Shown piece after piece: positions 6,202 to 9,079 of a DNA stretch of 9,079 nt. Each line of letters begins with the position of its first letter. Within the stretch, counting starts at the first letter, position 1. A program made the translations under genes and the position numbers. Source of the stretch: Calditrichota bacterium (GTDB lineage: Bacteria > Calditrichota > Calditrichia > Calditrichales > Calditrichaceae). Where the stretch lies: the NCBI GenBank assembly GCA_024278715.1, contig JAJRSN010000022.1, positions 1 to 9,079 of the forward strand, written 5' to 3'. A model generated the notes under the pieces. That model worked only from the letters and a program-made list of their open reading frames with translations. It was not told where the DNA came from and ran no database searches.

Positions 6202-6801
6202 ATGAAGAAATTTAATCGTGTTTATCAGTTTAAAATTACATTAAAAGGCTTAAAACCGCCGATTTGGAGAAGAATTCTTGTGCCGGAAAATTATTCCTTT
6301 TGGGAACTTCACGTCGCCGTTCAGGATTCAATGGGTTGGCTTGATTATCATTTGCATGAATTCGGAATTCTCAATCCCAAAACAGGACTGCGGGAGGTTA
6401 TCGGTATTCCGGATGATGACTTTGACGATTTTGATATAAAAGCCGGGTGGGAATGCAAAATTAAAGACTATTTTTCGGAGGATAACCCAAAGGCGGATTA
6501 CATTTACGATTTTGGCGATAATTGGGAACACATAGTGAAGTTGGAAAAAATTCTTCCCAAAAGCGAAAATCAGGAATATCCCGTGTGCCTTGCCGGTAAG
6601 CGTAAGTGTCCTCCTGAAGATTGCGGCGGTGTATGGGGCTATATGGAATTTTTGGAAGCGATCAATGATCCCGAGCATGAAGAACATGAGGAGATGCTTG
6701 AATGGGTTGGCGATGAATTTGACCCCGAAGAGTTCGATCCGAAAAAGGTTGTTTTTGATGATCCTGCAAAGCGTTTCGATTATGCTTTTAAAGACATGTA
6801 A
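6202..6801 (+). CDS. PRiA4_ORF3 family protein (plasmid pRiA4b ORF-3-like)
   Basis: This 199-residue soluble protein spans the family's usual length. Family-typical blocks are in order: YQFKITLKGLKPPIWRR (8-24), VPENYSFWELHVAVQDSMGW (27-46), YHLHEF (49-54), YIYDFGDNWEH (100-110), VCLAGKRKCPPEDCGGVWGY (128-147) and an acidic tail EHEEMLEWVG with DEFDPEEFDP. The family (Pfam PRiA4_ORF3) is named after an Agrobacterium rhizogenes plasmid gene; its biochemical role is not established to my knowledge. Cys129, Cys136 and Cys141 with the conserved His residues could bind a metal, which is inference. The ATG at 6202 has GGAG 11 bases upstream, rather far; the closer ATG at 6191 opens a frame that stops after four codons and overlaps the true start as ATGA. 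It appears monocistronic. Confidence 0.9.
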   Translation: MKKFNRVYQFKITLKGLKPPIWRRILVPENYSFWELHVAVQDSMGWLDYHLHEFGILNPKTGLREVIGIPDDDFDDFDIKAGWECKIKDYFSEDNPKADYIYDFGDNWEHIVKLEKILPKSENQEYPVCLAGKRKCPPEDCGGVWGYMEFLEAINDPEHEEHEEMLEWVGDEFDPEEFDPKKVVFDDPAKRFDYAFKDM

Positions 6802-6808
6802 TGGCTGT

Positions 6809-6828
6809 TCGGGCAAGTAGTGCCCCGA
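6809..6828 (+). other. Hairpin just after the PRiA4_ORF3-type gene
   Basis: TCGGGCA (6809-6815) pairs with TGCCCCGA (6821-6828) with a single bulged C and an AGTAG loop, starting 8 bases after the stop codon. It may be an RNA 3'-end stabiliser or part of termination; only a weak T-rich stretch follows. Confidence 0.4.
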
Positions 6829-6879
6829 TTATTGCAGGTTGTCTGCTGAAAAAATTTTATGTTAAGTAAACCGACGGGA

Positions 6880-6908
6880 GGCAAAAAGAGAAAATTTTTT
6901 CGCCTTTT
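6880..6908 (+). terminator. Weak candidate terminator downstream of the PRiA4_ORF3-type gene
   Basis: GGC (6880-6882) and the A-rich stretch after it pair with the T-rich stretch ending GCC (6902-6904), with one A/C mismatch and a short A-rich loop; TTTT follows at 6905-6908. The stem is mostly A/T pairs, so the call is weak. It lies between two convergent genes, where a terminator would be expected. Confidence 0.35.
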
Positions 6909-6941
6909 CCAGCGGTTAAAAAATTTCGAAATTGGCTTTAA

Positions 6942-7496
6942 TTATCGCTGCGTTGCGGAGCTACCGCCCGGTAGAGATTCGCCGCTTTCAAACAGCGTCC
7001 TTAAGCGAACGCGCTTTAAATTGCCGTTCCCAAAAAGCAATTGAATATCCGCCAGCTTTTGTTCAAACGGACCGATGTCCCAACACCAATCATCGGGTAA
7101 AAGATCGACGGGGAGTCCGATTTCGTTTAAAGGGCAGATGTCCCGATATTCCGCAATAGAGCCGTCGGGTTGATATTCGATCCAGCGCAGGGGCAAACCC
7201 TGTGTGCGGCAAACATAGGGACGGTGTTCGTAAATTCGGCAAAGTCCGTTTTTATCGAGAAATGCGCATGAGCCTTTTGGGTGAGGGGGCTCTTTTAGAA
7301 CATCGGCATGAAAGCGGCGGATGTTTTCGGCTTCGATTTCAAACACCGTGATATCGTCAACGCAGCAGTCGCGGCAGCCGGGCTTGCACGATAAACGATC
7401 GCGGTTCAATTGTTCTGTTTTTGCAATCAATTGATCCAGCTCGTTATAAAACTTTTCAAGCGTTTGCAATAACAAATCGGTTCTTGCGTTTTTCAT
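6942..7496 (-). CDS. YkgJ-type cysteine-cluster protein (putative Fe-S/zinc chelator)
   Basis: This is a 184-residue protein from the ATG at 7496. An in-frame GTG five codons upstream (7511) lacks a ribosome binding site, so the ATG is preferred although its own site (GGGT a few bases upstream) is weak. The family signature (CxxCxxCC type, Pfam CxxCxxCC/YkgJ) is seen as C-KPG-C-RD-CC at residues 37-45, followed by C77 (GSCAFLD), C86 (GLCRIYEHRPYVCR), C96 and C121 (DICPLNE), with one more Cys in DDWCW. YEHRP-VCR is a hallmark of this family. Such proteins are thought to bind iron-sulphur or zinc; the function is not defined. There is no export signal, and a helical N-terminus of about 35 residues precedes the cluster. 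It converges on the PRiA4_ORF3-type gene and is divergent from the dehydrogenase. Confidence 0.88.
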   Translation of the reverse strand: MKNARTDLLLQTLEKFYNELDQLIAKTEQLNRDRLSCKPGCRDCCVDDITVFEIEAENIRRFHADVLKEPPHPKGSCAFLDKNGLCRIYEHRPYVCRTQGLPLRWIEYQPDGSIAEYRDICPLNEIGLPVDLLPDDWCWDIGPFEQKLADIQLLFGNGNLKRVRLRTLFESGESLPGGSSATQR

Positions 7497-7661
7497 TCCC
7501 AAAATACCCACACACTATTTAAATTTAACGCCAAACGCTGATAATTTAGGAAAAAAATCGACAAAAATTAAATTTGGAATAAATGAAATTTTTTATCAAT
7601 TTTTTTCTTTAAAATAGAACGGAGCGGGTATTTTACTTTTGATTTAGGTTTGGAGTTTTCA
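7497..7661. promoter_or_regulatory. AT-rich divergent promoter region
   Basis: This 165-base, strongly AT-rich spacer must hold promoters for the cysteine-cluster gene (minus) and the dehydrogenase (plus). For the plus strand, TAAAAT (7610-7615) is a fair -10 box but lacks a good -35; TCGACA (7558-7563) resembles a -35 but has a poor partner. No operator palindrome stands out. Confidence 0.35.
7649..7658 (+). promoter_or_regulatory. Ribosome binding site TTTGGAGTTT deciding the start at 7662
   Basis: GGAG at 7652-7655 lies 6 bases before ATG 7662. An in-frame TTG at 7650 overlaps the site and is not the start. The site is identical in sequence and distance to the one before the gene at 1130. 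Confidence 0.65.
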
Positions 7662-8891
7662 ATGCTAATCGGAAATTACAAGATTCTTATTAAACAACTA
7701 TCGCGGATCATTCCCGAAGAACGTTTATTGCATGACGATTTGAATACGCTGGCTTTTGGCGCGGACGCCAGTTTTTATCGCTTAATTCCCAAAGTGGTCG
7801 TTAAAGTTCACAACGAAGACGAAGCGCGATTTGTTATTATGACCTGCAATAATTTAAAAATACCTTTGACCGTACGCGGGGCGGGCACCAGTCTTTCGGG
7901 GCAGGGCATTACGGACTCGGTGTTGATGATAATCGTCTCCTCGGAGTGGCGTCATTACACGATTAACGATGACGCTTCTACCGTTAACCTGCAGCCGGGG
8001 CTCATAGGCGGCAAGGTCAATCAATTTTTGCAGCCTTACCGAAAGAAAATCGGTCCCGATCCCGCATCAATCAACTCCGCGCAGATCGGCGGAATTGTTG
8101 CGAACAATGCCAGCGGCATGAGCAGCGGAATTATGAACAACAGTTACCACACCTTAGCCGGATTGCGCATAATTTTTAGCGACGGCACGATTTTGGATAC
8201 CCGCGATCCGGAAAGCCGGCGCAATTTTTTAGCCTCCCAAAAAGAATTTATTAATCGATTGCTTAGTATCCGCCGAAACGTTTTGAACCGTCCGGAGTGG
8301 GTGGAAAAGATAAAGCGTAAATATCGGTTGAAAAATACAACCGGTTACGGATTAAACGCCCTGATTGATTTTGAAGACCCCATCGACATTATCGAACATT
8401 TGATGGTCGGCTCCGAAGGAACGCTGGCTTTCATGTCCGAAATCAGCTTCAGAACCGTGGACGATTTTCCTCAAAAGGCGACGAGTCTGATCATTTTTCC
8501 GGATATTGAAACCGCCTGCGGCGCAATTACAAAATTAAGAAGCTGTAAAGTTAACGCCGCCGAATTAATGGACAGGGCGTCTTTACGCGCGGTGGAAAAT
8601 AAGCCCTTGATGCCGGCTTATTTAAAAGAACTGAACCCCGCAGCCACGGCTTTACTGGTGGAAACGCGAGCTGCCGATCGAAAAAGCCTTGAAAGGCAAA
8701 TTCAGGAAATAAAAGACGCCTTATCGGATGTGCCCAAAGTGCGTCCCGTTGAATTTACTACCGACGCCAGAGAAATTACTGCTTTGTGGAGCGTGCGGAA
8801 GGGATTGTTCCCGTCGGTTTGCGCGGAAAGGAAAAAGGGAACGACCGTTGTCATTGAAGATATTGCCGTGCCTGTCGAAAATCTGGCATAG
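7662..8891 (+). CDS. FAD-binding D-lactate/glycolate dehydrogenase-type enzyme, cut by an in-frame TAG
   Basis: These 409 codons end at TAG 8889-8891, but homology-like sequence continues in the same frame to the window end. The FAD-binding PCMH domain (about 30-265) shows PLTVRGAGTSLSGQG (68-82), KIGPDPASINSAQIGGIVAN (129-148), NNASGM, LRIIFSDGTILDT and HLMVGSEGTLAFMSE (246-260). The FAD-oxidase C-terminal domain follows with AAELMDRASLRAVE (299-312) and SVRKGLFPS (377-385). The GPDPASINSA and NSYHTL features match the large (~900+ residue) form that carries a C-terminal Fe-S domain, oxidising 2-hydroxy acids such as D-lactate to keto acids at the membrane or cytosol. If TAG is a true stop, the product lacks part of the substrate domain and all Fe-S sequence and is likely dead. 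Everything upstream of the stop appears intact. Confidence 0.85.
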   Translation: MLIGNYKILIKQLSRIIPEERLLHDDLNTLAFGADASFYRLIPKVVVKVHNEDEARFVIMTCNNLKIPLTVRGAGTSLSGQGITDSVLMIIVSSEWRHYTINDDASTVNLQPGLIGGKVNQFLQPYRKKIGPDPASINSAQIGGIVANNASGMSSGIMNNSYHTLAGLRIIFSDGTILDTRDPESRRNFLASQKEFINRLLSIRRNVLNRPEWVEKIKRKYRLKNTTGYGLNALIDFEDPIDIIEHLMVGSEGTLAFMSEISFRTVDDFPQKATSLIIFPDIETACGAITKLRSCKVNAAELMDRASLRAVENKPLMPAYLKELNPAATALLVETRAADRKSLERQIQEIKDALSDVPKVRPVEFTTDAREITALWSVRKGLFPSVCAERKKGTTVVIEDIAVPVENLA

Positions 8892-9079
8892 GCTATTCCC
8901 GATTTGCAGTCTTTGTTCGGCAAATATCACTATAACGACGCCATCATCTGGGGGCATGCTTTTGACGGGAATGTGCATTTTGTTCTGATTCAGGATTTCA
9001 CCGATCCCCAAGAGGTAAAACGCTATTCCGACTTTATGGATGAACTGGTTCATCTGGTGGTAAACGAATACGACGGTTC
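8892..9079 (+). pseudogene. In-frame continuation of the dehydrogenase beyond TAG (partial, runs off the window)
   Basis: From 8892 the same frame stays open for 62 codons to the window edge and retains the family's conserved substrate-domain sequence: DLQSLFGKYHYNDAIIWGHA, then FDGNVHFVLIQDF, with the histidines of GHAFDGNVHF expected near the active site. There is no ribosome binding site or good start codon just after the stop (the first in-frame TTG is at 8904), so independent re-initiation is unlikely. It is either the broken half of a pseudogene, the product of UAG read-through, or an artefact of a single miscalled base (CAG, AAG or GAG read as TAG). Confidence 0.7.

Noticed and set aside
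6202..6801. Evidence of a plasmid or mobile element from the 'plasmid pRiA4b ORF-3' family name
   Set aside because: The name reflects where the family was first seen; these proteins are common on chromosomes and there is no transposase, integrase, replication gene or att-like repeat in the window.
8721..9053. 110-codon minus-strand frame opposite the dehydrogenase
   Set aside because: It is a shadow of the conserved plus-strand coding sequence, and it spans the TAG site only because the plus-strand frame remains coding-like there.
8904..9079. Separate gene starting at TTG 8904 after the amber codon
   Set aside because: There is no ribosome binding site upstream, and the sequence is plainly the continuation of the interrupted dehydrogenase.

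Overview
The window is a moderately AT-rich bacterial chromosome segment. It has six clear coding regions, one doubtful small one, and long non-coding gaps. No rRNA, tRNA, CRISPR array, transposase or phage gene was seen. Gene content (NHL-like secreted propeller start, LPP20/NTF2-type envelope protein, lipoprotein hydrolase, PRiA4_ORF3 protein, large FAD/Fe-S D-lactate dehydrogenase-type enzyme) and word-like intergenic repeats suggest an environmental member of the Bacteroidota/Calditrichota side of bacteria. This placement is inference and is not secure.

Layout: (1) 1-252, minus strand, 5' end of a secreted beta-propeller-like protein. (2) 253-1129, an 877-base gap whose left half (347-761) is built from several different short arrays that all share a 7-base period, with nested inverted words. 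(3) 1130-2962, plus strand, exported LPP20-like protein with two NTF2-like segments, ending in TAG followed at once by TAA. (4) 2963-3529, a 567-base gap with a CAGAT-word repeat and two adjacent hairpins with identical TAAA loops. (5) 3530-4456, plus strand, an unrecognised helical protein that starts with a perfect bacterial sliding-clamp-binding motif (QLSLF), followed with no gap by a doubtful 78-codon ORF. (6) 4634-5869, minus strand, a lipoprotein alpha/beta hydrolase. (7) 6202-6801, plus strand, a PRiA4_ORF3 family protein. (8) 6942-7496, minus strand, a YkgJ-type cysteine-cluster protein. (9) 7662 to the window end, plus strand, a FAD-binding D-lactate/glycolate dehydrogenase-type enzyme interrupted by an in-frame TAG at 8889-8891.

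The genes do not form an obvious operon or a single pathway; most stand alone or are divergent or convergent. The items most worth a second look are the in-frame amber codon in the otherwise intact dehydrogenase, the period-7 intergenic element, and the clamp-motif protein of unknown function. I do not see a convincing complete new defence or mobile system here.
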